NCBI RefSeq assembly: GCF_036850765.1
Contig: NC_089491.1
Span: forward strand, 132,796,266-132,860,265
Reading direction: 5' to 3'
Source of the DNA: Saccopteryx bilineata
Taxonomy: Eukaryota; Chordata; Mammalia; Chiroptera; Emballonuridae
Length of the DNA: 64,000 nt
The notes under the pieces are model-generated. The model did not search any database. It saw only the letters and a program-made list of their open reading frames with translations, and was not told the origin of the DNA. The stretch's first letter is position 1. Every line of letters starts with the position of its first letter. A program made the position numbers and the translations under genes. Below are positions 44,880-58,048 of this stretch, one piece after another.

Positions 44880-47160
44880 TGTCTTGATGACAATAGTTTA
44901 TAGAATATTTTTGAAATTTGGTAGGATAACTCCTTCAGCTTTTTTGTTCCTCAAAGTAATTTTGGCTATTCTAGGTCCTTTGCCTTTCCATGTACTTTTT
45001 AGGATCAGCTTGTCAATTTGTGTGAAAAATCTTGCTAGATTGTGATAGGGATTTTGCACTGGATGTTCAGGTCAGTCTAGGGGTAATTGTTATAGTGAAT
45101 CTTCAGCCCATGAATGTCCTCTGTCTTTCCATTCATTAGGTCTTTTTAACTATCTCTGTAATGTTTGTAGTCTTTCGTGTACAGGTCTTGCATATTGTTT
45201 GTTGACTACAGTGAGTCTAAGTGTGGATCTCTTTTTTAAAAATCTTAATTGAGGTTCATTGAGCTTTTTCTATAAATTAATGTTTTCATGAAATTTAAGG
45301 AGTTTGGGGTCATATTTTCTTCAAAATTTTTTCTTCCCTGTTTTCTTTCTTCTCCCCTTCCAGAAATCTCATTACATGTATGTTGGCATATTTGATTTTG
45401 TGCTACAGGTCTCTGTATATTCACTTTTTTCAATATTTCTCTCTATGTTCTTCAGATTAGATCATTTTTATTGCTCTGTTTCAAGTTCGATGATTGTTTC
45501 TTGTGCCATTTTAAAAATTGAGATTTTCTATTTGGTCCTCTTAAAAACGGTCTGTTTCTCCATACTCATTCCCTCTTTGTAAGCCATTCTCATCTCATTT
45601 TCCTTTAATTTTTTCAGCAATAATTTCTTTAAATTATTGAGCATCTTTAAAGAGCTTCTTTGAAGATTTTGTTTGTTAAATTCAACATCTGTACCCATTC
45701 CGTTTCTTTTTTTTTTTTTTTACCTGAGTATATAGGTCACATTGTCTTGGTTTTTAAATTTTTAATCATTACTTTTATTCTTTAGCTCTCTCATTTTTAG
45801 ACTATTCCTGTCACATTTCTGACTGTTCCGCTACTGGCTGCCCCCAGGCCAGCAGAGCTGTGTGTTTTCTCCATTTGTCTCTTGCTGAGTCTACTACTTT
45901 TATTGACAGTGTTCCAGGCCTGAATTTTCAGCTGCTGCTCGGAATTGAGTTGTCCTCCTCCAACAGCAGGACCCTTGGCTTTCATGGCCCTGGTAAAACT
46001 ACTGTACTCACTGATCTGGAAGGAGAGTCTGGAGTAGCCACAGCAGGACAGCTGCAGATTCCTCTTCTTATCCAAATTTCTAGTTGTTTATAATGAACAA
46101 ACTCTCTTCAACTTGTTGTGTAACTTTGGTTGATTTCCTGGGCCCTGAAATAACTGCTCATGACATTTTTATCCTGTTTATATTTCTCTTGGGGGAAAAG
46201 GATTTGCCAGCCTCCTCATGCCACCACAGCCAAAATTCCCATCCCCAGTATCGTTTCTAAGTTCATTGTAATCAGGGTAGATAGTATGTGTACTACCTAA
46301 CCTTTGAACTTTAAAATTTATTTTATGGCCTAAAGAGTGGTCAGTTTTTATTAAGTTTCTACCTGTACTTAAAAGATGATATTTTATGATTTTGAGGTAC
46401 AGAGTTCTCTGATTTGGCTATTAAATTAAGCTTGCTAATTATGTTGTTCAAATATTCTAAACATTTACTAATTTTTCATCTCTTTGATATGCCAATAATA
46501 AAAAGAGTCATGTTAAAACTTTCTACAATCATAGAGGAGTTATAATGTTTGCTACACAATTATATTTTTCCTTAATATTATCTTGGTCCTATTTATTAGG
46601 CTCATAAATGTAGAATTTTTGTTTTCTCCTAGTGAGTTAAACATTTCTAAATATATAATGACCTTCACCCTTAATTTTTTTATGTTTAAAGTCTGTTTTA
46701 TCTTCTATTTTCATAGTGATATCAGCTTTCTTTTGATTTGAATTTATTTGGTGTATTTCTTTCTTATTGTTTTACTTCAGTCTTTCTGTATCCTTATATT
46801 TTAAATATCTCTTGCTAAACTAAGATGGATATCCTGTTCCTTAATCTGATTATCTATGATTTAACTGGTGATTTGGTCCATTAATATTTAGTGTGATTAT
46901 AGATATGTTTGGGTTTGTTTCTATTGTTTTATTTTGTATTATTTATTTTTTTCACTTTTCCTATGCCTCTTAATTCTTTTTTGATTTTTTTATTGATCAA
47001 GATTTTGTCTTTTTTTTATTCCATTTGTTTCTTTCTATTGGTTTATAAGTTGTATCCTCTATTTATATTATTGAAATTTGACCATTCAGGCTTAAAGCTA
47101 ATGTTAACCGGTATCTTAACACTTCTGCTAAATTACACAAGAATGTGAGACCACTTAAAC
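44880..47160 (-). mobile_element. Old LINE (L1-type), antisense
   Basis: 'ggctattctaggtcctttg', 'cttgtcaatttgtgtgaaa' and later 'atatcagctttcttttgatt' and 'gatttggtccattaatat' are complements of L1 ORF2. The middle (45250-46240) is less certain. Confidence 0.65.
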
Positions 47161-47167
47161 TCTTGTT

Positions 47168-47543
47168 TTTGAGAGAAAGAGAGAGAGACAAAATGGGAGA
47201 GAGAGGGTGAGAAGTGTTAACTTGTAGTTGCTCTCACTCTAGTTGTGTATTGATCACTTCTGAAAGACGGAGGAGAAAGTGAGAAGAATCAACTTGTACT
47301 TGCTTGCACTTTAGTTGTACATTGAGCTTCTCCTATGTGCCAGTATCCCCTTGCTAAAGCCAGCAACCTTGGGCTTTTCATGCCAGCGACCTTTGGCCTC
47401 AAGCTGGTGAGCTTTGGGATTATGTGGATGATTCACCCACTCAAGCCAGCAAACCCATGCTGACAGGCCACACTCAGGGTTTCAAACCGGTGACCTCAAC
47501 ATTTGGGGTTGGCACTTTATACTGTACCATCACCCATCTGGCA
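47168..47543 (-). mobile_element. SINE, class C, with partly duplicated tail side
   Basis: The tail-side block with 'gtgagaag..tcaacttgta' appears twice (about 47208 and 47278). It is followed by degenerate units and a head at 'gtaccatcacccatctgg'. Confidence 0.75.
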
Positions 47544-47639
47544 AGACCACTTCAATTTCGATCACCCAGGGCATGTAATTCAGCCCCTAGTAATTATATA
47601 ACTTTATACAAAATTTTACAAATTACATATTTTTATTGC

Positions 47640-47860
47640 ATTCCAAGGTTTCTCAATCTTGGCACTATTGACATTTTAGGCCAATAAGATGTGGAGGGTG
47701 GGAGGACTATCTTGTACATTAAAAGATGATGAGCAGCCTCCCTGGCTTCTACCCACTAAGGTGTTAGCAGCATATTCCTTGCACAGTAGTAACCAGAATT
47801 TTCTTCAGACATTACCAAATGTCCCTGGGCAAAATTACTCACTGTTTATACACACAACCT
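47640..47860 (+). mobile_element. MER5A-type hAT relic
   Basis: 'tctcaatcttggcactattg', 'gacattttaggcc', 'ctggcttctacccacta' and 'agacattaccaaatgtccc' match the MER5A pattern that I remember. Confidence 0.8.
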
Positions 47861-48105
47861 TTTTTTTCCCCCTTAAGTGAGAAGTGGGGAGGCAGAGAGA
47901 CAGACTTCTACATGTGGCCCTGACTGGGATCCACCCAACAAACCCCCTACTGGGCAATGCTCTGCCCATCTGGGGTTGTTATTCTGTTGCTTGGCAACTG
48001 AGCTATTTTAGCACCTGAGGTGAGGCCATGGAGCCATTCTCAGTGCCCAGGGCCAATTTGCTCCAACCAAGCCATGGCTGTGGGAGAAGAGAGAGAGAGA
48101 AAGAA

Positions 48106-48139
<34 letters not shown>

Positions 48140-48277
48140 GGGGGAAAGGGAGGGGGAGGGGGGAGAAGCAGATGGTCACTTCTTCTCTGTACCCTGACAG
48201 GGAATCAAACTTGGGATGTCCATACACCAGGCCCACGCTCTACCACTGTAGTTATTTTGCAACTAGCCAGGGCCTTT
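47861..48277 (-). mobile_element. SINE, class A
   Basis: tacacacaacct (47849-47860) and tacacacaatct (48278-48289) are the target duplication with one mismatch. It contains an expanded (GA)n tract at 48090-48140. Confidence 0.92.
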
Positions 48278-48344
48278 ACACACAATCTTTATTTATATTT
48301 ATCTATATATTTACCTATTTGTTTACTCACTTCTTGAAACTCAT

Positions 48345-50170
48345 ACCTCCTTTTTGCATCATTTTCTTTCTGGTATATTTCTTCTTTTGGTGAAAGATTA
48401 TTGATAGTCAAGTCAGTTTCTTAGTCTTGAAGGATAGTTTTGTTGGGTACACAATTATAGTTTCATAATTATTTTCTCTCAGTACTTTTTTCATTGTGCT
48501 TTGACTGTCATTATTGCTATAGAGAAGTTTTCTGAAAACTCATCTGTAGTTATTTTGTAAAATGATTTTTTTGTGTTTTTTGTCTTTTTTCTCTGGCTGT
48601 ATCCATATCTTCTCTATGTGTTTTGTTATACTTTATTACAGTGTGTAAAAAAGGACTGCATTTTGTTTTGGCTCATATTGCTTACTCACTGTATCTGGAT
48701 TCATGTCTTCTATCTACCAGTTATAGAAAAATTTCAACCCAAATTTATGGAACATTGCCTTACCTTTATTCTCTTCATTTCTTCTCTCAACCATCTCATT
48801 ACATGTATATTTGCTTTCTTATTCTATCCTGCTTATATTTTACTTTCTTTCATACTTTTAATTCTGTGCAACCGTTTAGGCAGTTTCTTCAGATGTATCT
48901 TCTGGTTCATAGGTACTTTCTTCAGATGAGTGATATGAAACTTAATTCATTCAGGAATTTTTAAACTTTAGCAATTACATTTTTCACTTTAAAGATTCTC
49001 TTTGGTTCTCTCTTAAATTTGTCTAGTCATTTTTATGTAGCCTATTAATCATTTTTAATTCTACTTTTAAAAAATAAGCCCTGGCCGGTTGGCTCAGCGG
49101 TAGAGCGTCGGCCTAGCGTGCGGAGGACCCGGGTTCGATTCCCGGCCAGGGCACACAGGAGAAGCGCCCATTTGCTTCTCCACCCCTCCGCCACGCTTTC
49201 CTCTCTGTCTCTCTCTTCCCCTCCCGCAGCCAAGGCTCCATTGGAGCAAAGATGGCCCGGGCGCTGGGGATGGCTCTGTGACCTCTGCCTCAGGCGCTAG
49301 AGTGGCTCTGGTCGCAACATGGCGACGCCCAGGATGGGCAGAGCATCGCCCCCTGGTGGGCAGAGCATCGCCCCTGGTGGGCGTGCCGGGTGGATCCCGG
49401 TCGGGCGCATGCGGGAGTCTGTCTGACTGTCTCTCCCTGTTTCCAGCTTCAGAAAAATGAAAAATGAAAAAAAAAATAATAATACATATATGCTTACTTT
49501 ATAGTCTCTTAATATTTGAACTCCTTGGAGAGCTTTTGGGGGCTTCATTTGTTGTTTCATTTCTGTTGACTTTTACTATTATGGTTTGTTTCCTTGTGTG
49601 TTTGGTAATATTTGATTATGAGATTATAATTGGATGATTTTAATCTGTGGAAATCCTATGTGCCTCCTGACTTGTTATTACTTTAGCCTAGTGAATTTAT
49701 TTCATTTATTATATTTTTTGTTATAGTTTTGTTCTTTATCTTTTATTTTTTATTCATATTGTCACCCATTTATGCCTCATGTTCCATTATTGGAACAGTA
49801 GTCATATGGGAGTTATTTACATCCTATTGCTCAAGGTCATTGCTGAGGTCTGAGTTTTCACACATCTGCCTCCTAAGAGTACATGTTATCATGTGGTGCA
49901 CAGAATTAGTCACTGCTGCAGATATTGGCATGCTGGGAGCTTGTCAAAAAGTGATGTGAATTTTTGGAAAATTTTTTAAGAACTGAATTTCAAAAATTTC
50001 AACCTCCATCATAAAATGGGTTAAAGCACAGCTTTTACTTCTTATTATATATTAAACATTTTAAATATTATCTGATAACTCCAATATCAGAAATCTTTCT
50101 GGGTCTGATTCAAATGTCTTTTGTTTGTGCTGACTCTTACTCATAGTACCTTGTTTCATTTTGTGTTTAG
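48345..50170 (-). mobile_element. Old LINE, antisense, interrupted by a SINE
   Basis: T-rich text such as 'ttgttgggtacacaattata' and 'taatctgtggaaatcctatg' has the composition and phrasing of antisense L1. A 110-bp part at 48930-49045 recurs at 51320. Confidence 0.5.
49078..49480 (+). mobile_element. SINE, class A, near-intact copy
   Basis: Nearly identical to the copy at 24880, including both Pol III boxes. By eye only a handful of differences in about 370 bp, so both derive from a recently active source. Confidence 0.95.
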
Positions 50171-50172
50171 TG

Positions 50173-50541
50173 GTTTTATTTTATTTATTCATTTTTAGCA
50201 AGAGAGAGATAGAGAGACAGGAAGGGAAAGAGATGAGAAGCATCAACTTGTATTGCAGCACTTTAGTTGTTCATTGATTGCTTTCTCACATGTGCCTTGA
50301 CTGGTGGACTTCAGCCGAGCTAGTAACCCTTTGCTCAAGCCAACGACCTTGGGCTTCATGCCATTTGGCCTTTGGGCTCAAGCCAATGACCATGGGGTCT
50401 GTGATCCCACACTCAAGCTGGTGAACTCGTGCTTAAGCTGGTGAGCCTGTGCTTAAGCCAGCAACCTCAAGGTTTCAAACCTGGATTCTCAGTGTCCCAG
50501 GTCAACGCTTTATCCACTGTGCCACTGCCTGATCAGGTTGA
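50173..50541 (-). mobile_element. SINE, class C
   Basis: tgtttagtg at 50164-50172 and 50542-50550 flanks it. The head complement is 'gtgccactgcctgatcagg'. Confidence 0.9.
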
Positions 50542-50879
50542 TGTTTAGTGAATTTTAAAATTATAATCTATTTGACTTCATTGAAAGGATATCTGGTAAC
50601 ATTCTTTGAGGTCTTATATAAAATTGGGTATTTATATTCTCAGGCACCTAGAGAGGTTAACAGTCTAGAACTTATTTAAAATAATTCAGAGCTTGAGGCT
50701 TTCTGGTCTAATTAGAGTGATTTTGGGCAGCGAATCCATATTATTGGTATTTGTAGCTGCATATTTTCTGGGAAATGTTCTACTTTTCCCTTTTCATTAA
50801 GCATTTTTTCCCAGCAATCCTGGAGGTGGGGGTAGGGGTTGAGGTTGCTTGGTGATATTTGATTCATTTTTAAAGAAAA

Positions 50880-51620
50880 CCTTTTTATTTTGAAATAATT
50901 ATAGTTACAGGAAGCTGCAACGGTAACACAGTGAGGTCCATTGTAGTGTTTACCCAATTTCCTGCAATGGCCACTATGTAAATGAAGTACAATATCAAAA
51001 CCAAAATGTTGACATTGTGGTGTGTGTGTAGTTCTATGCCATTTTATTGCGTGTGTATATGTAACCACTACCACAATCAAGATACAGAATTACTTTATCA
51101 CCACAAGATCCCCTTTGTACTACCTAACCTTCTACCTAAACTACAGCAACCAGTAATCTGTTCTTCTCTATAATTTTGTCTTTTGAGAGTGGTACTGTAT
51201 ATGACCTCTTGAAAATAGCTTCTTTTCACCCAGCATAATGCCCTTGTGATTTATCTTAGTACTTATATGTATCAAAATTATTTCCTTTTGACTGCTTAAA
51301 AGTAGTATACCACATTAAGGATATGATACTTAATCCATCCAGGGAGTTTTAAACTTTAGCAATTATATTTTTCATTTTTAAAGATTCTATTTGGTTCTCT
51401 TTTAAATCTGTCTAGTCATTTTAAGTAGTTTATTTAGATACAGTTTGTTTAAGAATTCACCTGTTGAAGGACATTTAGGTTTTTTCCAGTTTTTGGATAT
51501 TACAAAAAAAGCATTTGTGAATATTTGTGAATAGGTTTTTATGTGAATATATGTTTTCATTTCTCTGAGATAAATGCCCAGAGTGTGATTGCTGGGTCAT
51601 AAAGCAAGTGTATGTTCACA
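50880..51620 (-). mobile_element. Old L1 3' end, antisense, with internal insertion
   Basis: 'ccactaccacaatcaagata' through 'cttttcacccagcataatgc' and then 'cacctgttgaaggacattta' are antisense L1 3' text. About 51318-51440 interrupts it. Confidence 0.75.
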
Positions 51621-51848
51621 AATGTGTTTTTCAAAAAAATTTAAAACACATTTAATATGAAAATATTATTATAAGAGAACCTCATAGATTTTTAACTTCA
51701 CTTGTGCAAACTTTATCTTTAAAACATCTCTCTGCTATCCTATCCAACACCATTTTTTTGAGATTGAAAAAATACTTACAGTCAGTCATTTACCATAGGC
51801 TTGAGCATAGTCTGACAGTTAATGACAGTCACCTTAAAAGACATAATG

Positions 51849-52045
51849 GGCCCTGGCTGGGTGGTTTAGTTGTAAAGTGTCCACTTGGCATGCCAGAGAT
51901 TGTGGGTTCAGCCCTGGTCAGTTCACATAGCAGAAGCAATCAATGAGTACACAACTAAATGGAACAATTAGGTAAAACAAAGAGTTTTACCTAATGTTTC
52001 TTTCTCCCTCTCCCTTCCTCTCTTTCTCTCAAACCAATGGGGGAA
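51849..52045 (+). mobile_element. SINE, class D
   Basis: 'gggccctggctgggtggtt' head, 'gaagcaatcaatgagtacac' body and CT-rich end. Confidence 0.88.
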
Positions 52046-52080
52046 AAAGATAAAGGGCACTTCATTAACAGTACTTATCG

Positions 52081-52446
52081 GGTCCTGGCTGGTTGGCTCA
52101 GTGGTAGAGCGTCGGCCTGGCGTGCAGAAATCCAGGGTTCGATTCCCGGCCAGGGCACACAGGAGAGGCGCCCATCTGCTTCTCCACCCCTCCCCCTCTC
52201 CTTCCTCTCTGTCTCTCTCTTCCCCTCCAGCAGCCGAGGCTCCACTGGAGCAAAAGACAGCCTGGGCGCTAGGGATGGTTCCTTGGCCTCTGCCCCAGGC
52301 GCTAGAGTGGCTCTGGTCACGACAGAGCCACGCCCCAGATGGGAAGAGCATCGCCCCCTGGTGGGCGTGCCGGGTGAATCCTGGTGGGGCACATGCAGGA
52401 GTCTGTCTGACTGCCTCCCCGTTTCCAACTTCAGGAAAAAACAAAA
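52081..52446 (+). mobile_element. SINE, class A, with 14-bp target duplication
   Basis: aacagtacttatcg at 52067-52080 and 52447-52460 is exact. The Pol III boxes are intact. Confidence 0.96.
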
Positions 52447-53067
52447 AACAGTACTTATCGTCCACTTGTTCATCTCAGCAGAAATGTCAAGATATGCTAA
52501 GCCCATTAATACATTGTTGCACATATCTATCAGTCCACTTGGTATTTGATAACATTTTGCAATTCTGTCTTCACATTTATGTTTTCTTTAAGTTTTTAAA
52601 CTGAATTGATTGGGGTGGCATTGGTTAATAAAATTATATAGATCAGGGTATATTGTATGGTGTGCCCACCACTCCAGGTTAAGTCTCCTGCAGTCACCAT
52701 TTATCCCCCTTTGCCCTCGCCTACCTCCCCCCAACCCCCTTTCCCTCTGGTAATCACCCTACTGTTGTGTAAGAGGCTTTTTTTTTCTTACTAATCCCTT
52801 AATGTTTATAACCCAGCCCTGCTATCCTCTCCCTTCTGACAGCTGTCAGTCTGTTCTCTGCACCTGAGTCTGTTTCTATTTTGTTAGGTTTTTTTGTTTA
52901 TTAGATTCCACATATATGAAATCATATGGTACTTGTCTTTCTCTGCCTGGCTTAATTTATTTAGTATAATACTCTCCAGTTCATCCATGCTGGTGCAAAG
53001 GGTAGGATTTCCTTCTTATTTTATAGCTGAGTCATATTCCACTGTATAAATGTACCACAACACCTTT

Positions 53068-53402
53068 TTTTGGGGGGTGAGAGAGACAGGAAGGGAGAGA
53101 GATGAGAAGTAGCAACTTGTCACTTTAGTTGTTCACTGATTGCTTCTCATACGTGCCTTGACCAGAGGGCTCCAGCCGAGCCAATGAACCTTTGCTCAAG
53201 CCAGTGACTTGGGGCTTCATACCAATGACCTTTGGGCTTAAGCCAGCAGCCGTGGTATTATATCAATGATTTCATGCTCAAGCTGGCAACCCTGAGCTCA
53301 AGTTGGTGAGCCTGCACTCAAGCAAGCAACCTCAGGATTTTGAACCTGGGTCCTCAACTGTCCCAGGTTGACACTTTATCCACTGTGCCACCATCAGCCA
53401 GG
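53068..53402 (-). mobile_element. SINE, class C
   Basis: Minus-strand copy with purine tail side at 53080-53110 and the head complement 'gtgccaccatcagccagg'. Confidence 0.9.
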
Positions 53403-53699
53403 AGTCCAACTTTTTCTTTCTCCAGGTTTCTTTGATTATTGGGTTCCACATTAATTTTATGATTATTTATTCTAGTTCTGTTAGAAATGCCAGTGGTATT
53501 TTGACAGGGATTGCACTGAATCTGAAGATTTGAGTAGTGTGGACATTTTAAATATGTTAATTCTTCCTATCCATGAGCACAGTGTATACTTCCATTTATT
53601 TGTATTAATATCTTCCCAATTTCTTTCTTCAATGTCTTATAATTTTCTGAGTATAGGTCTTCTTACCTCCTAGGTTAAATTTTTTAAAATAATTTTTAT

Positions 53700-56600
53700 A
53701 AACTAGAATTCAACTGCAAAAAAGAGGGGGGAAACCCACAAAAATGTGGAAACTAAACAACATACTTCTAAAAAATGAATGGGTCAAAGAAGAAATAAGC
53801 GCAGAGATCAAAAGATATATACAGACAAATGAAAATGAAAATACGACATATCAGAATCTCTGGGATGCAGCAAAAGCAGTAATAAGAGGAAAGTTCATAA
53901 AATTGTGTTGTATTTTATCGCTTCAGGCCTATATGAACAAACAAGAGAGAGCCCAAGTAAACCACTTAACTTCACACCTTAAGGAACTAGAAAAAGAAGA
54001 ACAAAGACAACCCAAAACCAGCCGAAGAAAGGAGATAATAAAAATCAGAGCAGAAATAAATGAAATAGAGAACAGAAAAACTATAGAAAAAATCAATAAA
54101 ACAAGGAACTGGTTCTTTGAAAAGATCAACAAATTGACAAACTCTTGGCAAGACTCACCAAGGAAAAAAGGCACAGGACTCAAATAAATAAAATCCAAAA
54201 TGAAAGAGGAGAGATCACCACAGACATCATAGATATACAAAGAATTATTGTAGAATACTATGAAAAACTATATGCCACCAAATACAACAATCTAGAAGAA
54301 ATGGATAAATTCCTAGAACAATACAAACTTCCTAGACTGAGTCATGAAGAAGCAGAAAGCCTAAACAGACCAATCAGCAGGGAGGAAATAGAAAAAACTA
54401 TTAAAAACCTCCCCAAAAATAAAAGTCCAGGCCCAGACGGTTATACTAGTGAATTCTATCAAACATTCAAAGAAGACTTGGTTCCTATTCTACTCAAAGT
54501 CTTCCAAAAAATTGAAGAAGAAGCAATACTTCCAAACACATTTTATGAGGCCAACATAACCCTCATACCAAAACCTGGCAAGGATGGCACAAAGAAAGAA
54601 AACTACAGACCAATATCTCTAATGAATACAGATGCTAAAATACTAAACAAAATACTGGCAAACCAAATACAACAACATATTAAAAAAATAATACATCATG
54701 ATCAAGTGGGATTCATCCCAGAATCTCAAGGATGTTTCAACATACGTAAAACAGTTAATGTAATACACCATATCAACAAAACAAAGAACAAAAACCACAT
54801 GATCTTATCAATAGATGCAGAAAAGGCTTTTGATAAAATACAACACAATTTTATGTTTAAGACTCTCAACAAAATGGGTATGGAAGGAAAATATCTCAAC
54901 ATGATAAAGGCCATATATGATAAACCATCAGCCAACATCATATTAAATGACATAAAACTGAGGACTTTCCACCTTAAATCAGGAACAAGACAGGGTTGTC
55001 CACTCTCTCCACTCTTATTTAACGTGGTGCTAGAAGTTCTGGCCAGAGCAATCAGACAAGACAAAGAAATAAAAGGCATCCATATCGGAAAAGAAGAAGT
55101 AAAGGTATCACTTTTTGCTGATGATATATGATCCTATACATCGAAAACCCAAAGGACTCCACAAAAAGATTATTAGAAACAATAAACCAATACAGTAAGG
55201 TCGCAGGATACAAAATTAACATACAAAAGTCCATAGCCTTTCTATATGCCAACAATGAAATATTAGAAAACAAACTCAAAAAAATAATCCCCTTCACGAT
55301 TGCAACAAAAAAAATAAAATACCTAGGAATAAACATAACAAAGAATGTAAAGGACCTATATAAAGAAAACTAGAAGGCATTGTTAAGAGAAATAGAAAAA
55401 GACACAATGAGATGGAAAAATATTCCTTGTTCTTGGATAGGAAGAATAAATATAATTAAAATGGCCATATTACCCAAAGCAATATATAAATTTAATGCAA
55501 TTCCCATCAAAATTCCTATGACATTTTTTAAAGAAATAGAACAAAAATCATCAGATCTATATGGAACTAAAAAAAACCCCGAATAGCCAAAGCAATCCTA
55601 AGGAAAAAGAATGAAGCTGGGGGCATTACAATACCTGACTTTAAATTATATTATAGGGCCACGATAATCAAAACAGCATGGTATTGGCAGAAAAATAGAC
55701 ACTCAGACCAATGGAACAGAATAGAAAGTCCAGAAATAAAACCACATATATATGGTCAAATAATCTTTGATAAAGGGGCCAACAACACACAATGGAGAAA
55801 AGAAAGCCTCTTCAACCAATGGCGTTGGGAAAACTGGAAAGCCACATGCAAAAGAATGAAACTCGACTACAGCCTGTCCCCGTGTACTAAAATTAATTCA
55901 AAATGGATCAAAGACCTAAATATAAGACCTGAAACAATAAAGTACATAGAAGAAGACATAGGTACTAAACTCATGGACCTGGGTTTTAAAGAACATTTTA
56001 TGAACTTGACTCCAATGGCAAGAGAAGTGAAGGCAAAGATAAATGAATGGGACTACATCAGATTTAAAAGTTTTTGCTCAGCAAGAGAAACTGACATCAA
56101 AATAAACAGACAGCCAACTAAATGGGAAATGTTATTTTCAAACAACAGCTCAGATAAGGGCCTAATATCCAAAATTTACAAAGAACTCATAAAACTCAAC
56201 AACAAACAATCCAATAAAAAAATGGGAAGAGGACATGAACAGACACTTCTCCCAGGAAGAAATACAAATGGCCAACAGATATATGAAAAGATGCTCAGCT
56301 TCATTAGTTATTAGAGAAATGCAAATCAAAACTACAATGAGATACCACCTCACCCCTGTTAGATTAGCTATTATCAACAAGACGGGTAATAGCAAGTGTT
56401 GGAGAGGCTGCGGAGAAAAGGGAACTCTCAACCACTGTTGGTGGGACTGTAAAGTAGTACAACCATTATGGAGGAAAGTATGGTGGTTCCTCAAAAAACT
56501 GAAAATAGAACTACCTTATGACCCAGCAATCCCTCTACTGGGTATATACCCCAAAACCTCAGAAACATTGATACGTAAAGACACATGTAGCCCCATGTTC

Positions 56601-57107
56601 ATTGCAGCACTGTTCACAGTGGCCAAGACATGGAAACAACCAAAAAGCCCTTCAATAGAAGACTGGATAAAGAAGATGTGGCACATATACACTATGGAAT
56701 ACTACTCAGCCCTAAGAAATGATGACATCAGATCATTTACAGCAAAATGGTGGGATCTTGATAACATTATATGGAGTGAAATAAGTAAATCAGAAAAAAA
56801 CAAGAACTACATGATTCCATACATTGGTGGAACATAAAAACGAGACTAAGAGACATGGACAAGAGTGTGGTGGTTACCAGGGGTGGGGGGAGGGAGGATG
56901 CAGGAGGGAGGGAGGGAGAGAGTTAGGGGGAGGGGGAGGGGCACAGAGAACTAGATAGAGGGTGACGGAGGACAATCTGACTCTGGGCGAGGGGTATGCA
57001 ACATAATTTAATGACAAGATAACCTAGACATGTTTTCTTTGAATATATGTACCCTGATTTATTAATGTCACCCCATTAACATTAATAAAAATTTATTTAA
57101 AAAAAAT
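53700..57107 (+). mobile_element. Young L1, 5'-truncated, nested in an older L1
   Basis: aataatttttat at 53688-53699 and 57108-57119 is the likely target duplication, though AT-rich. The copy starts within ORF2 (matching 33546 onward of the full-length L1) and runs through the 3' UTR with a purine tract at 56878-56945. It has the same subfamily look as the element at 28958. Confidence 0.93.
53744..56837 (+). pseudogene. L1 ORF2, 5'-truncated and frame-broken
   Basis: It has the late endonuclease/linker, reverse transcriptase ('[12 protein letters not shown]', 'FADD') and C-terminal Cys region ('[16 protein letters not shown]'). The breaks are a lost base near 54133 and an extra 'at' at about 55125 just after the FADD codons. 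There is a TAG at 55371-55373 and a further shift near 55560. An 18-bp in-frame block at 53900-53917 is absent from the copy at 28958. Confidence 0.9.
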
Positions 57108-57112
57108 AATAA

Positions 57113-57408
57113 TTTTTATTTTTCAAGAGAGGGTGAGAAAGACAGGAAGGGAGAGAGAGTGAGAAGCAGCAGCTCATAGTTGCTTTCACTTTTGGTTATA
57201 CTTTGATTGCCTCTCATACATGTGTTGATCCAGATTGTACCTTGGGCTCAAGCTGGCAAGCTTTGGTATAGTGTGGATGATCCCTCTGCTCAAGCCAATG
57301 ACCTTGCACTGACGGGCCCCACTCAGAGCTAGCAATCTCGGGGCTTCAAATCGGGGATCTCAACGTTCCAGGTCAATGTTTTACCTACTGTACCACCACC
57401 TGTCAGGA
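57113..57408 (-). mobile_element. SINE, class C
   Basis: Minus-strand copy abutting the 3' end of the young L1. The head complement is 'gtaccaccacctgtcagg'. Confidence 0.85.
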
Positions 57409-58048
57409 GTTCTGGCTTAAATTTATTTATTGTTTTGAAGAATTGTAAATGCAATTGTTTTTTTAACGTCTTCGATAGTTTGTTGTTGATGTATAAAAAT
57501 GCAATTCATTTCTGATTATTAATTTTATATTCTGCTACTTTACTGAATTCATTTACCAGTTCTAGTAGTTTTATGGTGGAATCTTTGGGGTTTTCTATAT
57601 ATAGTATCATGTCATCTGCAAATGATGACAGCTTTACTTCTTAGTTTCCAATTTAGATGCATTTTATTTCTTGTCTGATTGCTGTAGAGAGGACTTCTCA
57701 TATTATGTTTAATAGAAGTAGTTCCTGATTTTACAGAAAACATCTTTAGATTTTTCCCATTATGATGTTAGCTGTGGTTTTGTCACATGTGCCTTTATTA
57801 TGTTGAGGTATGTTCCCTCTATCCCCACTTTGCTGAGAGTTTTTATTATAAGTAGATGCTGGACTTTGTGAAAAACTTTTCTGCATCTATTATAATTATA
57901 TGATTTTTATCCTTCACTTTGTTTATGTGGTGTATCATGTTAAGAGATTCGTGGATACTGAAACAATCTTGCACCCCAGGAATAAATACCAGTTGATCAT
58001 GGTGTATGACTTTCATAATGTATTGTTGAATTAGGTTTGCTAACAATT

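Noticed and set aside
52037..52604. Frames of 149 to 170 codons on both strands
   Set aside because: They run through a class A SINE, whose GC-rich body is open in several frames. The same frames appear at 25080, 49278 and 61068.
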